Shown here piece after piece: positions 7,282 through 14,505 of a stretch of DNA of 14,505 nt (positions are counted from its first letter, which is position 1; each line of letters starts with the position of its first letter). The stretch spans positions 1-14,505 of the forward strand of contig CALEFQ010000083.1 of assembly GCA_937877125.1 (NCBI GenBank), given 5' to 3'. Under the pieces are notes generated by a model, which worked only from the letters and a program-made list of their open reading frames with translations, had not been told where the DNA came from and did no database searches. The stretch is from an uncultured bacterium. GTDB lineage: Bacteria; Patescibacteriota; CALEFQ01. A program made the position numbers and the translations under genes.

Positions 7282-7291
7282 ACTAATATCA

Positions 7292-7389
7292 AATCACAAA
7301 TAATAAATATCCAGTAAAATAAAAATTCCAATTACCAAACACTTGGTTATTAAAACTTGAATTTTATTGGATATTTATTATTTGTGATT
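7292..7389. repeat. 98-bp heptad palindrome D
   Basis: The outer 29 bases of each arm (7292-7320 and 7361-7389) are complementary except at one position. Complementarity continues imperfectly to a 4-base loop at 7339-7342. The right arm read in reverse splits into 7-bp words such as CCAATAA, CCAATCA, CAAATAA and TAAATAT. It lies between the lipoprotein gene and the end of the CYTH gene. It should extrude or fold as a long AT-rich hairpin. Confidence 0.92.
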
Positions 7390-7493
7390 GGTTATTGGAA
7401 CGTTTATTTATTGCCTGTCTGCCGGTAACAAGATACTGTGCTCGACCTTTTGTCTCCGCCCCATTACTTCCGGCAATTACTGCACCGCATGAT
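7390..7493. other. Unassigned 100-bp stretch downstream of the CYTH gene
   Basis: Together with palindrome D this completes the 266-bp gap without a gene. It is richer in G and C than the palindrome, shows no heptad words, and has only a weak distant inverted pair, TGCCGG (7420-7425) / CCGGCA (7470-7475). A plus-strand frame through it looks non-protein-like. It may be a 3' untranslated region or gene debris. Confidence 0.35.
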
Positions 7494-8027
7494 TCATTTA
7501 GCTCTTGTGACCCGTTTAGCGGCCGAGATCAAATCACTATACGATTGACTTATTTTTTTGAAGCGGCTAAGTTTTAACAATCGATAGATTTCAAAATACT
7601 CTTTCTCCCCTTTTGCTTTCGAAATCCTCCTCAATACCGTTTCCAGTTCTAGAAATTTCCCCAATTTACTGACCTGATCAAGATGGATCCTAGTATTCTT
7701 TAGTAACCATATTCGTCTTTTTTTGGATACGACCACCTTTATTCCCGCTACGGCGGTGAAAATTATTTTTAAATTTTTTAACTGAGTGCTATCAAGTGAA
7801 ACGACCGAATAATCACACACTTTATTGATGGCCGAGTCTGGTCGTTGATAAAAAATCAGTTCACCTTGGTGATTGTTGATTTCTCTTATTTTTAACCGCC
7901 CCCGAGCACAATTAAAATAGGTATCTTGTTGGCTCAGCACCCCGCGATATTCCGCCCCTGCTAATTTCAATGATTTTTCGATCGCCTCAAAATTATTCAC
8001 CCTGATTTTTAGCTCGATGTTTTTCAT
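7494..8027 (-). CDS. CYTH-domain protein, class IV adenylate cyclase-like
   Basis: CYTH proteins form a small beta-tunnel that binds triphosphates with divalent metal; members include class IV adenylate cyclase and thiamine or inorganic triphosphatases. The 177 residues begin MKNIELKIRV, matching the N-x-E-x-K form of the tunnel motif (E5, K7; residue 3 is Asn rather than Glu). Then come QQDTYFNCARGRLKIREI (33-50), with the basic residues R43, K45 and R47. LIFYQRP and the late acidic strand FLELETVL follow. The basic C-terminus (KLSRFKKISQSYSDLI) fits the closing helix. Whether it cyclises ATP or hydrolyses a triphosphate cannot be told. It starts 62 bases after uvrA on the same strand with a heptad half-array between and no visible promoter, so co-transcription with uvrA is likely. 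No Shine-Dalgarno sequence. Confidence 0.85.
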   Translation of the reverse strand: MKNIELKIRVNNFEAIEKSLKLAGAEYRGVLSQQDTYFNCARGRLKIREINNHQGELIFYQRPDSAINKVCDYSVVSLDSTQLKNLKIIFTAVAGIKVVVSKKRRIWLLKNTRIHLDQVSKLGKFLELETVLRRISKAKGEKEYFEIYRLLKLSRFKKISQSYSDLISAAKRVTRAK

Positions 8028-8031
8028 TAAT

Positions 8032-8086
8032 TCTTGGGGCTTGGTAATTTATTTGATATTGGTTATTTATGATTTGTTATTAGTTC
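8032..8086. repeat. Heptad half-array E between uvrA and the CYTH gene
   Basis: Read on the minus strand it consists of words such as CTAATAA, CAAATCA, TAAATAA, CCAATAT and CAAATAA. These resemble the arm of palindrome D 700 bases away, but no complementary arm is present here. Confidence 0.6.
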
Positions 8087-8089
8087 GTC

Positions 8090-10966
8090 TTATTTTCGCC
8101 GCCCGATCACCTTCTGTAAATATTGCCCCGTATAACTCCGCTTTACTTTAGCCACTTGCTGCGGCGTCCCCTCGGCCACAATTTCGCCGCCGCGCTGTCC
8201 CCCGTCGGGGCCGAGATCAATAATCCAATCGGCGCTTTTGATCACATCCATATTGTGCTCGATGATCAAAACAGTATTCCCTTTGTCCACTAATTTGTTC
8301 AAGACTTGCAGCAGCCGCTCCACGTCGGCGAAATGAAGTCCAGTGGTCGGCTCATCAAGGACATACAAAGTCTTGCCGGTCGAACGCTTGGAAAGTTCGG
8401 TCGCTAGTTTCACCCGCTGGGCTTCGCCGCCGGAAAGCGTGGTGGCCGGCTGGCCGAGTTTAATATAACTTAATCCCACTTCATCTAAAATTTTCAGCTT
8501 GCGCTTGAGCGCCGGCACGTTGCCATAAAAAGCCAGGGCTTCGCTGACAGTCATATCCAGGACTTCCGCGATGGTCTTACCTTTATAGTGAATCTCTAGA
8601 GCTTCTTTATTATAGCGTTTGCCTTTGCACTCATCGCATTCAACATAGACATCCGACAAAAAGTGCATTTCGATCCGGACCAGGCCTTCACCGCGACAGG
8701 CTTCGCACCGACCGCCCTTGACATTGAAGCTGAAACGGCCGGCCTTGTAGCCGCGCATCTTAGCTTCCGGCGTCTGGACAAAAAGATCCCGGACATAAGT
8801 GAAAATGCCCGTATAAGTCGCCGGGTTCGAGCGTGGGGTGCGCCCAATCGGCGATTGGTCAATAATCACAACCTTGTCGATATTTTTTATCCCTTCAATT
8901 TTTTTGTGCGCCCCGGGCAATTCCTTGGCTCCGTAAAAATCATGGGCCAGCGCTTTGGCTAAAATATCATTCATCAGCGTCGATTTTCCCGAGCCCGAAA
9001 CGCCGGTAATCGCCACAAATTTCCCAAGCGGAATGCCGACATCGATATTTTTCAGATTATGCTCGGTGGCGCCTTTAATCAAAAGCTTCTTGCCGTTTCC
9101 CCGGTGCGGTTTTTTGTTTTCCGGAATTTTCCGGCGGCCGCTGAGGTAAGCTCCCGTCAGGGACTTTTTATTACGAGATAATTCTGAAGGCGTGCCGGTC
9201 GCGACTATTTCCCCGCCGTGTTCGCCCGCACCCGGACCCACATCAATAATATGATCGGCGGCCATCATCGTTTCCTCGTCGTGTTCCACCACGATGACCG
9301 TATTGCCAAGGTCTTTCAGATTTTTCAGAGTGTTGATCAATTGAGCGTTATCTTTCTGGTGCAAACCAATCGACGGCTCATCCAGAATATAAAGAACGCC
9401 GACTAGACTGGAGCCAATCTGGGTCGCCAAACGAATCCGCTGCGCCTCACCGCCGGAAAGCGTGGCGGCGGCGCGGTCCAGCGTCATGTAATCCAAACCG
9501 ACATCAATCAGGAACTGCAAACGCGAACGAATCTCTTTCAGAATCTGGAAAGCGATTTTCTGCTGGCGCTGAGTCAATTTTTTATTCAATTCGTCAAAAA
9601 ATTTGGCACTTTGCAAAACCGGAAGTTCGGTTACTTGAATAATGGATTTGTTCGCTACCAACACGCTCAAAATTTCCGGACGCAACCGTTTGCCCTGACA
9701 CACCGGACAAGTATAAACGCGCATATACTGCTCTATTTCACTCCGGATATAATCGGAATCAGTTTCCCGGTAGCGGCGCGCCAAATTTGGGATGACCCCT
9801 TCAAATGACGTTGTAAATTCCCGGACTTTGCCCGGCATATCATCATCGGCATAAACCGTGAAGGTGTCGCCGTTGGAACCGTATAAAACCAAGTCCAAGG
9901 CTTTCTTCGACAGCTTATTAACCGGTGTATTTACGGAAAAACTGTAACGCTTGGCCAAGGCCTCTAGTTGGCGGGAATACCAAGTCTGGCGGGCATTAGA
10001 ACGCGCCCAGGGCCGAATCGCGCCTTCGGCCAAGCTTAATTTTTTGTTGGGTATGACTAGATCCGCATCAACTTCCAGCTTGGTACCGAGCCCGGTGCAT
10101 TCCGGGCAAGCGCCGTGCGGGCTGTTGAAAGAAAACATCCGGGGTTGGATTTCCGGCAGGTTGATGCCGCAATTGACACAGGCAAACCGCTCGCTGAAAA
10201 GCTTGTCCTGATCCAAATCCGGTAAACTGACAATCATAATGCCGTTGCCCAGATCCAGGGCTGTTTCCACGGAATCAACCACGCGCGTGCGCTCGGGATG
10301 CTCTTCGGTCCGCTCTGGCAATCCGGTGATCACCAGGCGATCAACCACGACTTCAATCGTATGTTTTTTTTGACGATCAATATTTTTATTGAGCGCTTCG
10401 CTTAATTCCATAATGACGCCGTCCAAGCGCACCCGGACATAACCGGCCTGCTGTACCTGTTGCAGGATATCACGATGCTCGCCCTTGCGGTCGCGCACCA
10501 TCGGCGCCAGCAGAACCGCCTTCGTCTCTTCCGGCAACGATAAAATCTTATCGGCAATCTGGCCGGGACTCTGCGCCGCAATGACCCGACCGCATTTGGG
10601 ACAATGCGGTTCACCGATGCGGGCAAATAAAAGACGGAGATAATCGTAAATCTCCGTAATCGTTCCGACCGTCGACCGCGGGTTGCGGGTAGTACTTTTT
10701 TGATCAATCGAAATGGCCGGCGACAAGCCTTCAATTTGATCAACATCGGGCTTGTCCATCAGCCCTAAAAACTGACGGGCGTAGGCCGATAGCGATTCAA
10801 CGTAGCGGCGCTGTCCTTCGGCATAGATCGTATCAAAAGCCAGCGATGATTTGCCGGAACCGGAGATGCCGGTGATGACCACAAACTTATTGCGGGGGAT
10901 ATCGACATTGATATTCTTCAGATTGTGGACCCGGGCTCCGCGAATTTTGATAAACTTGTTATTCAT
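8090..10966 (-). CDS. uvrA: Excinuclease UvrABC subunit A
   Basis: UvrA is the damage-recognition ATPase of nucleotide excision repair; it loads UvrB at DNA lesions. The 958 residues are full length. Walker A 1 is GISGSGKSS (33-41), and the first zinc module has CVNC and CPEC pairs at about residues 262-290. The ABC signature LSGGEAQR is near 500 with [12 protein letters not shown]. Walker A 2 GVSGSGKST is near 655, the second zinc module has CEAC and CDEC pairs near 755-785, and the second LSGGEAQR is near 847 with [12 protein letters not shown]. The ATG at 10966 is chosen over the in-frame ATG at 11008. The family start [16 protein letters not shown] fits, and the promoter -10 lies at 10997-11002, inside the longer version. 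No Shine-Dalgarno sequence. It probably heads an operon with the CYTH gene. Confidence 0.98.
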   Translation of the reverse strand: MNNKFIKIRGARVHNLKNINVDIPRNKFVVITGISGSGKSSLAFDTIYAEGQRRYVESLSAYARQFLGLMDKPDVDQIEGLSPAISIDQKSTTRNPRSTVGTITEIYDYLRLLFARIGEPHCPKCGRVIAAQSPGQIADKILSLPEETKAVLLAPMVRDRKGEHRDILQQVQQAGYVRVRLDGVIMELSEALNKNIDRQKKHTIEVVVDRLVITGLPERTEEHPERTRVVDSVETALDLGNGIMIVSLPDLDQDKLFSERFACVNCGINLPEIQPRMFSFNSPHGACPECTGLGTKLEVDADLVIPNKKLSLAEGAIRPWARSNARQTWYSRQLEALAKRYSFSVNTPVNKLSKKALDLVLYGSNGDTFTVYADDDMPGKVREFTTSFEGVIPNLARRYRETDSDYIRSEIEQYMRVYTCPVCQGKRLRPEILSVLVANKSIIQVTELPVLQSAKFFDELNKKLTQRQQKIAFQILKEIRSRLQFLIDVGLDYMTLDRAAATLSGGEAQRIRLATQIGSSLVGVLYILDEPSIGLHQKDNAQLINTLKNLKDLGNTVIVVEHDEETMMAADHIIDVGPGAGEHGGEIVATGTPSELSRNKKSLTGAYLSGRRKIPENKKPHRGNGKKLLIKGATEHNLKNIDVGIPLGKFVAITGVSGSGKSTLMNDILAKALAHDFYGAKELPGAHKKIEGIKNIDKVVIIDQSPIGRTPRSNPATYTGIFTYVRDLFVQTPEAKMRGYKAGRFSFNVKGGRCEACRGEGLVRIEMHFLSDVYVECDECKGKRYNKEALEIHYKGKTIAEVLDMTVSEALAFYGNVPALKRKLKILDEVGLSYIKLGQPATTLSGGEAQRVKLATELSKRSTGKTLYVLDEPTTGLHFADVERLLQVLNKLVDKGNTVLIIEHNMDVIKSADWIIDLGPDGGQRGGEIVAEGTPQQVAKVKRSYTGQYLQKVIGRRK

Positions 10967-10996
10967 AAAGAGGAAAGTTGGACAAACTAATTGAGC

Positions 10997-11025
10997 ATTA
11001 TACGGCATAACTAAATCAGTGGCAA
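10997..11025 (-). promoter_or_regulatory. uvrA promoter
   Basis: On the minus strand TTGCCA (11020-11025, five of six), a 17-base spacer and a perfect TATAAT (10997-11002). Transcription should start near 10990, giving a leader of about 24 nt to the ATG at 10966. No LexA-type operator was recognised. Confidence 0.75.
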
Positions 11026-11073
11026 GGGGAAGACCCCTCGGTCTATCTTCTCAGCTAGAAATAAGCTCGTCGA

Positions 11074-11098
11074 AGGTCAAAGACCAAAGACTAAAGAC
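11074..11098. repeat. Heptad half-element F
   Basis: The words GGTCAAA, GACCAAA, GACTAAA and GACC follow each other at 7-bp spacing. Bases 11079-11098 are identical to 4236-4255 of palindrome B. No inverted partner exists in this intergenic region, so this looks like a solo arm between the divergent uvrA and transglycosylase promoters. Confidence 0.75.
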
Positions 11099-11130
11099 CT
11101 GCTTTAGCCTCTTTATTATTTCCCCTCCCC

Positions 11131-11139
11131 TGCTATACT
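11131..11139 (+). promoter_or_regulatory. Extended -10 promoter of the transglycosylase gene
   Basis: TGCTATACT is an extended -10 element; no good -35 lies 17 bases upstream. A start near 11146 leaves only about six bases before the ATG at 11152, so the mRNA may be nearly leaderless. Confidence 0.55.
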
Positions 11140-11151
11140 ACTAGATGAAAA

Positions 11152-12435
11152 ATGGCTATTTTATCATGGCGCCAACTAATTCTAGCCCTTAGCCTAGCCG
11201 TAATTATTTCCGGCAGTTTTGCCAATGTCGGCAACGCCACTAATGTGATCGAACAAAAAAAAGCCGAGATCAAAAATTTGGAAAAAAAGATCACCGAGCA
11301 GAAAAACGAAATCAGCCGCCGTGAATCCCAAAACTTCAGCTATGACAATTATTTAGCCAAGCTCCAGACCCAGATAGAAGCCAACGCCAACGAACAAATT
11401 GTTCTAAAAGAAATGGCCGAACTGACGGCGCTGGAGATTACCGACAAAGAAGCCGCCATCAAGCACGAGGAAAGTGTTTTGCGTTATCAAAGAGAAGTCC
11501 TGGCCAGTTATCTTCGGGAGTTATACCGTTTTGACCGCACCAATAAAATTTTGCAGCTTTTCGACACCAAGAGTTTTTCCGACTTTTACCGCCAGCTGAA
11601 CTTCACGGAAATTTTGAACAACAAGACGGCGCAAACTACGGCCGCCATAAAGTCGGCCCGCGATGATCTGACCGCCGATCGCGAGGGCCTGGTAAACAAG
11701 AAACTGGAACAAGACAGCGCCCTGGCGACACTCAAACTTTACCAAACCGAGGCCGCCCGCTCCCGCAATGAATACGAGACCATGAAATCGCGCAACGCCA
11801 GCGAAATCAATAGTTTGAACGATGTCATGGCCAGCACCGCCGACCAGCGCGACAAGCTCCAGCAAGAACTTTTTGCCATGACCAGCGAAGGGCAATCAAT
11901 CAAGTTTATTGAAGCGGCGAAATACGCCCGCTTCGCCAGCGCCAAGACCGGAATTCGTCCGGAGCTAATCATGTCCGTGGTCAAACAGGAAACTGATTTC
12001 GGCAACAATGTCGGCACCGGGACTTACAAGAACGACATGAACCCGAATCAGTGGGACGATTTCGTCAAAGTCTGCTTGAGCCTGAAGCGGTCTCCGGAAA
12101 CCACCCGCGTCAGCGCCCGTCCTAAAAGCTACAGCGGCTGGGGCGGCGCCATGGGCATCGCCCAGTTTTTACCTGGCACTTGGCTCGGCATCACCGACGA
12201 GGTTTCCGCTATCACCGGACACAAGCCAGCTGATCCCTGGGACCCGACGGACGCCTTCGTCGCCGTCGGCGTGAAATTCAAAAAAATGGGCGCCACCGCC
12301 AGCGACCGAAACAGCGAATGGGAAGCCGCCGGACGGTATTTTGCCGGCGGGAACTTCCGTAAATTTCCCTGGTACGGCGACAATGTCATGAAACGCGCCG
12401 ATGTTTACGCCGAGCAGTTGAAACAAATTCCCTAA
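11152..12435 (+). CDS. Secreted coiled-coil protein with lytic transglycosylase domain
   Basis: This is a 427-residue exported murein hydrolase. Residues 1-29 are a signal peptide (WRQLILALSLAVIISG, likely cut after GNA). Residues 31-250 are a long charged coiled coil like the N-terminal part of CwlO/EnvC-type proteins, which in other bacteria contacts FtsEX. Residues 255-425 are a lysozyme-like lytic transglycosylase domain: the likely catalytic Glu is E280 in SVVKQETDFG, followed by GGAMGIAQFLPGTW (331-344), DPWDPTDAF (361-369) and YFAGGNF (396-402). It would cleave glycan strands with formation of anhydromuramic ends. Coiled-coil hydrolases of the CwlO/EnvC type carry peptidase or NlpC/P60 domains, so this domain pairing differs from the well-studied examples. 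The start is set by the signal peptide; no Shine-Dalgarno sequence. uvrC follows on the same strand after 93 bases. Confidence 0.9.
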   Translation: MAILSWRQLILALSLAVIISGSFANVGNATNVIEQKKAEIKNLEKKITEQKNEISRRESQNFSYDNYLAKLQTQIEANANEQIVLKEMAELTALEITDKEAAIKHEESVLRYQREVLASYLRELYRFDRTNKILQLFDTKSFSDFYRQLNFTEILNNKTAQTTAAIKSARDDLTADREGLVNKKLEQDSALATLKLYQTEAARSRNEYETMKSRNASEINSLNDVMASTADQRDKLQQELFAMTSEGQSIKFIEAAKYARFASAKTGIRPELIMSVVKQETDFGNNVGTGTYKNDMNPNQWDDFVKVCLSLKRSPETTRVSARPKSYSGWGGAMGIAQFLPGTWLGITDEVSAITGHKPADPWDPTDAFVAVGVKFKKMGATASDRNSEWEAAGRYFAGGNFRKFPWYGDNVMKRADVYAEQLKQIP

Positions 12436-12436
12436 C

Positions 12437-12513
12437 CAAGTAACAGGGAACAAATAACAGGTAACAAATTGGAAATTAATCATTCTTAATTGTTCCTTGA
12501 TACCTGTTACTTG
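12437..12513. repeat. Heptad palindrome G between the transglycosylase gene and uvrC
   Basis: The left side reads AAGTAAC, AGGGAAC, AAATAAC, AGGTAAC, and the right side carries the complements TTGTTCC, TTGATAC, CTGTTAC, TTGTTAA, all at 7-bp spacing. The outer 11 bases (12437-12447 and 12503-12513) pair perfectly; the inner part pairs partly. It starts two bases after the upstream stop codon and ends 15 bases before the uvrC ATG. Confidence 0.82.
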
Positions 12514-12528
12514 TTAACTTTTTGCATC

Positions 12529-14034
12529 ATGTCCCGTGATCTATCTAAAACCCTCCCCGACTCTCCCGGCGTTTATCTTTTCAAAAATAAGGCCGGGCGT
12601 GTTTTATATGTCGGCAAGGCAAAAAACCTAAGCGCTCGAGTGAAAACCTACTTTCAGCGCCCGCAGGAGCTGGAACCGCACAAGCAACTGATGATGCCCC
12701 AGGTCGCCCGGGTGGATTACCTAACTACCGATTCGGAAATCGCCGCTTTGCTGCTAGAGGCGAATCTCATCAAAAAAAAACGCCCCAAATACAATATCCT
12801 CCTGAAAGACGACAAAAGCTACAAATATATCAAGATCGATTACAGCGTTGATTTTCCTAAAATATATTTCGTGCGCCAGCCCCAGCCGGCAGCCAGGCGT
12901 CGAACAAATCGGCCGCGCGATATTTATTTCGGACCGTTTGCCGACGGCTACGCCGCCAACCAGGCCCTGGAACTGATGCGACCGGTGTTCCAATGGCGCT
13001 CGTGCGACCGCGACCTTTCTTATGATCACTCTAAGTTTTACCGCCAACCGTGTCTTTATTATCATATCAAGCTCTGCCGGGCACCCTGCCTCCACCTAAT
13101 CAGCCGCGCCGATTACGAAAGACTGATCAGCGACGCGGTTCAATTCCTGCGGGGCCGCAGTTCAGATTTGATCAAAAAACTGGAAGCGGAAATGGCTCAA
13201 TTGTCGCGCCGCCGCCTCTATGAACAAGCGGCCCTCAAGCGCGACCAGATCGGCCACCTCAAAAAAATTACTAGCCAGCGCCAGAGCCTGGCCGCGCGCA
13301 CCGAGCAAACCGCGACCGACTGGCTGGCCCAGCAAACGCTCGATCCGGCGGCCGCCTGGCGGGAACTCTGCCAAGTAATCTCACTGCCGGCGGGCGCCGC
13401 CCGCCTGGAGGCGTACGATATCTCCAATATCCAGGGAACGGCCGCCACCGGCTCGCTCGTGGTTTTCAACAACGGCCGGCCCCGTTCCAGTGAATACCGC
13501 CGCTTTGCCATCCGCGGTAAAACCACGCCGGATGACGTTTCCATGATGGGAGAAATGCTGACGCGCCGTTTCCGGCACCTGGGCAAAAACTGGCCCGCGC
13601 CAGATTTAATTCTCGTTGACGGAGGGAAACCCCAGCTGAACCTGGCGCACCGCTTGCTGAAAACTCTGCGCCTAAAAATACCCGTCATCAGCCTGGCGAA
13701 GCGCGAAGAAGAAATCTTCATTCCGGAACGCGCCCAGCCGATCAAACTCCCCCGCGCTAATCCGGCCCGACTGCTGCTCCAACAAATCCGGGACGAAGCG
13801 CATCGATTCGCGATTGCTTATCACGTCAACCTGCGCCGCAAAAAAACTTTTCGCTCACCGCTCGACGACATCCGCGGCCTCGGCCCCAAAACCAAGAAGC
13901 TGCTGCTAAAAAGATTCGGCACGCTGGCCGCCATCAAAAAAGCCGATCCGGAAATTATCCGTCAACTGATCGGCCCCGCCCGCACCAAGATTCTGCTCGA
14001 GCAAATGCCGCCCGCTGAGATAAGTCAAAAGTAA
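12529..14034 (+). CDS. uvrC: Excinuclease UvrABC subunit C
   Basis: UvrC makes the two incisions of nucleotide excision repair after UvrA and UvrB have marked the lesion. The 501 residues are shorter than the roughly 600 of well-studied UvrC but keep every domain. The GIY-YIG nuclease spans residues 10-95 (PGVYLFKN, VLYVGKAKNLSARV, E78). A four-Cys set C159, C175, C183, C187 has spacing like that of the Fe-S cluster ligands of E. coli UvrC. The UVR helix pair is near 213-247, and the RNase H-like nuclease has D297 (YDISN), D364 (LVDGGKPQL) and H425 (RDEAHRFAIAYH). Helix-hairpin-helix motifs follow (446-490, IRGLGPKTKKLLLKRFG). The ATG at 12529 is preferred to an in-frame TTG at 12490, which lies inside palindrome G. 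No Shine-Dalgarno sequence. The stop lies within palindrome H. Confidence 0.97.
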   Translation: MSRDLSKTLPDSPGVYLFKNKAGRVLYVGKAKNLSARVKTYFQRPQELEPHKQLMMPQVARVDYLTTDSEIAALLLEANLIKKKRPKYNILLKDDKSYKYIKIDYSVDFPKIYFVRQPQPAARRRTNRPRDIYFGPFADGYAANQALELMRPVFQWRSCDRDLSYDHSKFYRQPCLYYHIKLCRAPCLHLISRADYERLISDAVQFLRGRSSDLIKKLEAEMAQLSRRRLYEQAALKRDQIGHLKKITSQRQSLAARTEQTATDWLAQQTLDPAAAWRELCQVISLPAGAARLEAYDISNIQGTAATGSLVVFNNGRPRSSEYRRFAIRGKTTPDDVSMMGEMLTRRFRHLGKNWPAPDLILVDGGKPQLNLAHRLLKTLRLKIPVISLAKREEEIFIPERAQPIKLPRANPARLLLQQIRDEAHRFAIAYHVNLRRKKTFRSPLDDIRGLGPKTKKLLLKRFGTLAAIKKADPEIIRQLIGPARTKILLEQMPPAEISQK

Positions 14035-14099
14035 TAAATCAAAAGTCAAAAGTTGCGATAATCACACTTTTGACTTTTGACCTTTGACTTTTGACTTAT
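14020..14099. repeat. Heptad palindrome H, 34-bp arms, containing the uvrC stop
   Basis: Arms 14020-14053 and 14066-14099 are inverted copies at 30 of 34 positions, with a 12-base spacer; the inner 15 bp pair perfectly. The right arm, reversed, matches the left arm of palindrome A at 33 of 34 positions. The uvrC stop (14032-14034) lies inside the left arm, so the last residues Ser-Gln-Lys are encoded by the repeat. The folded RNA could act as the uvrC 3' end. Confidence 0.92.
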
Positions 14100-14105
14100 T
14101 ATCAG

Positions 14106-14234
14106 ATGTTACCCAAAAAAGTCGCCGCCAAAATCAAGCGCCGAGATAAAAAAAGAACCCGCCCGATGGCCGTTTCCGGAAAAAGCGTTATGTCGCTCAA
14201 ACGCCTGATTGACCGAAAATCCGGCCGCAGTTGA
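14106..14234 (+). CDS. 42-residue basic protein, conserved-looking
   Basis: This short frame starts MLPKKVAAKIKRRDKKRTRP, continues MAVSGKSVMSLKRLIDRKSG and ends in RS before a TGA. Thirteen of 42 residues are Lys or Arg, concentrated in the first half, which suggests contact with nucleic acid or the ribosome. The RPMAVSGKSVMSLKRLI segment reminds me of short basic proteins in Patescibacteria genomes, but I cannot verify that here. No Shine-Dalgarno sequence is visible. It starts six bases after palindrome H and ends just before the promoter of the next gene, so it may be transcribed through from uvrC. Its function is unknown. The alternative is a chance frame, made less likely by its tight fit in the gap and protein-like composition. 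Confidence 0.6.
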   Translation: MLPKKVAAKIKRRDKKRTRPMAVSGKSVMSLKRLIDRKSGRS

Positions 14235-14259
14235 TTTTTGGCTTACAAATGATTACAAT
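14231..14259 (+). promoter_or_regulatory. Candidate promoter of the last gene
   Basis: TTGATT (14231-14236, four of six), a 17-base spacer and TACAAT (14254-14259, five of six). The start would be near 14266, about 18 bases before the ATG at 14284. The -35 overlaps the stop codon of the small basic ORF. Confidence 0.5.
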
Positions 14260-14283
14260 AGAGACAGTTAATCCTCCAACCCT

Positions 14284-14505
14284 ATGAGCAAAATGTCTCC
14301 AGAAGCCCGTGCTTTTTTTGACCGCGGGCCAGAAAAATTCTCGTCCCAGAAAAAAACCCCCGCTCCGGAGGAAGCTCCTGACGCTCCCGAGCAAATTTCA
14401 GAATCAGCTGAATTAAATGAAGGGAAAATCAACCAGGCCCGCCTGGAATTACTGAAATCTTTTGAACAAACTACCGGCGCCGATCCGTTTGCCCTGGTCG
14501 AGTCG
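14284..14505 (+). CDS. Unknown protein, N-terminal part only
   Basis: The frame is open from the ATG at 14284 to the window end (74 residues) and starts MSKMSPEARAFFDRGPEKFS. The first 50 residues are polar and rich in Pro, Ala and Glu, probably disordered. A more ordered helical stretch follows (NQARLELLKSFEQTTGADPF). There is no signal peptide or membrane helix in the visible part. No Shine-Dalgarno sequence is seen, but a promoter candidate lies at the right distance. I do not recognise the protein. Most of it may lie outside the window. Confidence 0.6.
   Translation, partial: MSKMSPEARAFFDRGPEKFSSQKKTPAPEEAPDAPEQISESAELNEGKINQARLELLKSFEQTTGADPFALVES

Noticed and set aside
7395..7577. 60-residue plus-strand frame after palindrome D
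   Set aside because: It has no ribosome binding site, overlaps the end of the CYTH gene in antisense, and has no recognisable motif.
10967..11008. Longer uvrA start giving [14 protein letters not shown]
   Set aside because: The promoter -10 lies inside this extension, and the family N-terminus begins at the ATG at 10966.
12490..12528. Upstream TTG start for uvrC
   Set aside because: The extension is encoded by palindrome G, and UvrC proteins begin at about the LPDSPGVYLF segment seen just after the ATG at 12529.
14232..14234. TGA read as glycine, as in Gracilibacteria and Absconditabacteria
   Set aside because: TGA ends several genes at the expected family or terminator position, and no in-frame TGA interrupts the conserved genes.

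Overview
The window looks like chromosomal DNA from a Candidatus Patescibacteria (CPR) bacterium. This is an inference from several features: compact housekeeping genes, a CwlO-like coiled-coil/lytic transglycosylase fusion, a winged-helix plus nucleotidyltransferase protein of a type I associate with that group, a short basic ORF with an RPMAVSGKSV core, and many genes without a Shine-Dalgarno (SD) sequence. TGA serves as a normal stop in several genes, so the UGA-recoding lineages are unlikely. No rRNA, tRNA, CRISPR array, insertion sequence or phage gene was seen.

Layout, left to right. A pyruvate kinase gene (minus strand, cut by the window start) follows a small DUF4870/Tic20-like membrane protein gene. 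Two small plus-strand genes of unknown function come next. They are diverged tandem paralogs, and each is preceded by an almost identical leader with a hairpin and an SD. Two back-to-back terminators separate them from a minus-strand groES-groEL operon that has a consensus promoter and a perfect CIRCE operator. Then come a leaderless-looking nucleotidyltransferase-fold gene (minus) divergent from a CDP-alcohol phosphatidyltransferase (plus), a lipoprotein (minus), a CYTH/class IV cyclase-like gene (minus) probably co-transcribed with uvrA (minus), a secreted lytic transglycosylase (plus), uvrC (plus), a 42-residue basic ORF (plus) and the start of an unknown ORF (plus). uvrA and uvrC place two of the three UvrABC nucleotide-excision-repair subunits about 1.5 kb apart, in divergent units.

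The most unusual structure lies between the genes. Nearly every intergenic space holds a degenerate array of 7-bp words, and most are arranged as inverted repeats that would fold into long hairpins. Two copies (943-1023 and 14020-14099) share 34-bp arms that are nearly identical although they lie 13 kb apart. Another pair shares an exact 20-bp word (4236-4255 and 11079-11098). A 98-bp palindrome sits at 7292-7389. The arrays abut start or stop codons, and one contains the uvrC stop. They resemble in principle the heptameric short tandem repeats of cyanobacteria, but with added dyad symmetry.

A second candidate for an undescribed element is the duplicated 27/28-nt leader in front of the two small paralogs at 1674 and 2083. 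It is far better conserved than the proteins it precedes, which suggests a shared cis-acting translational control.
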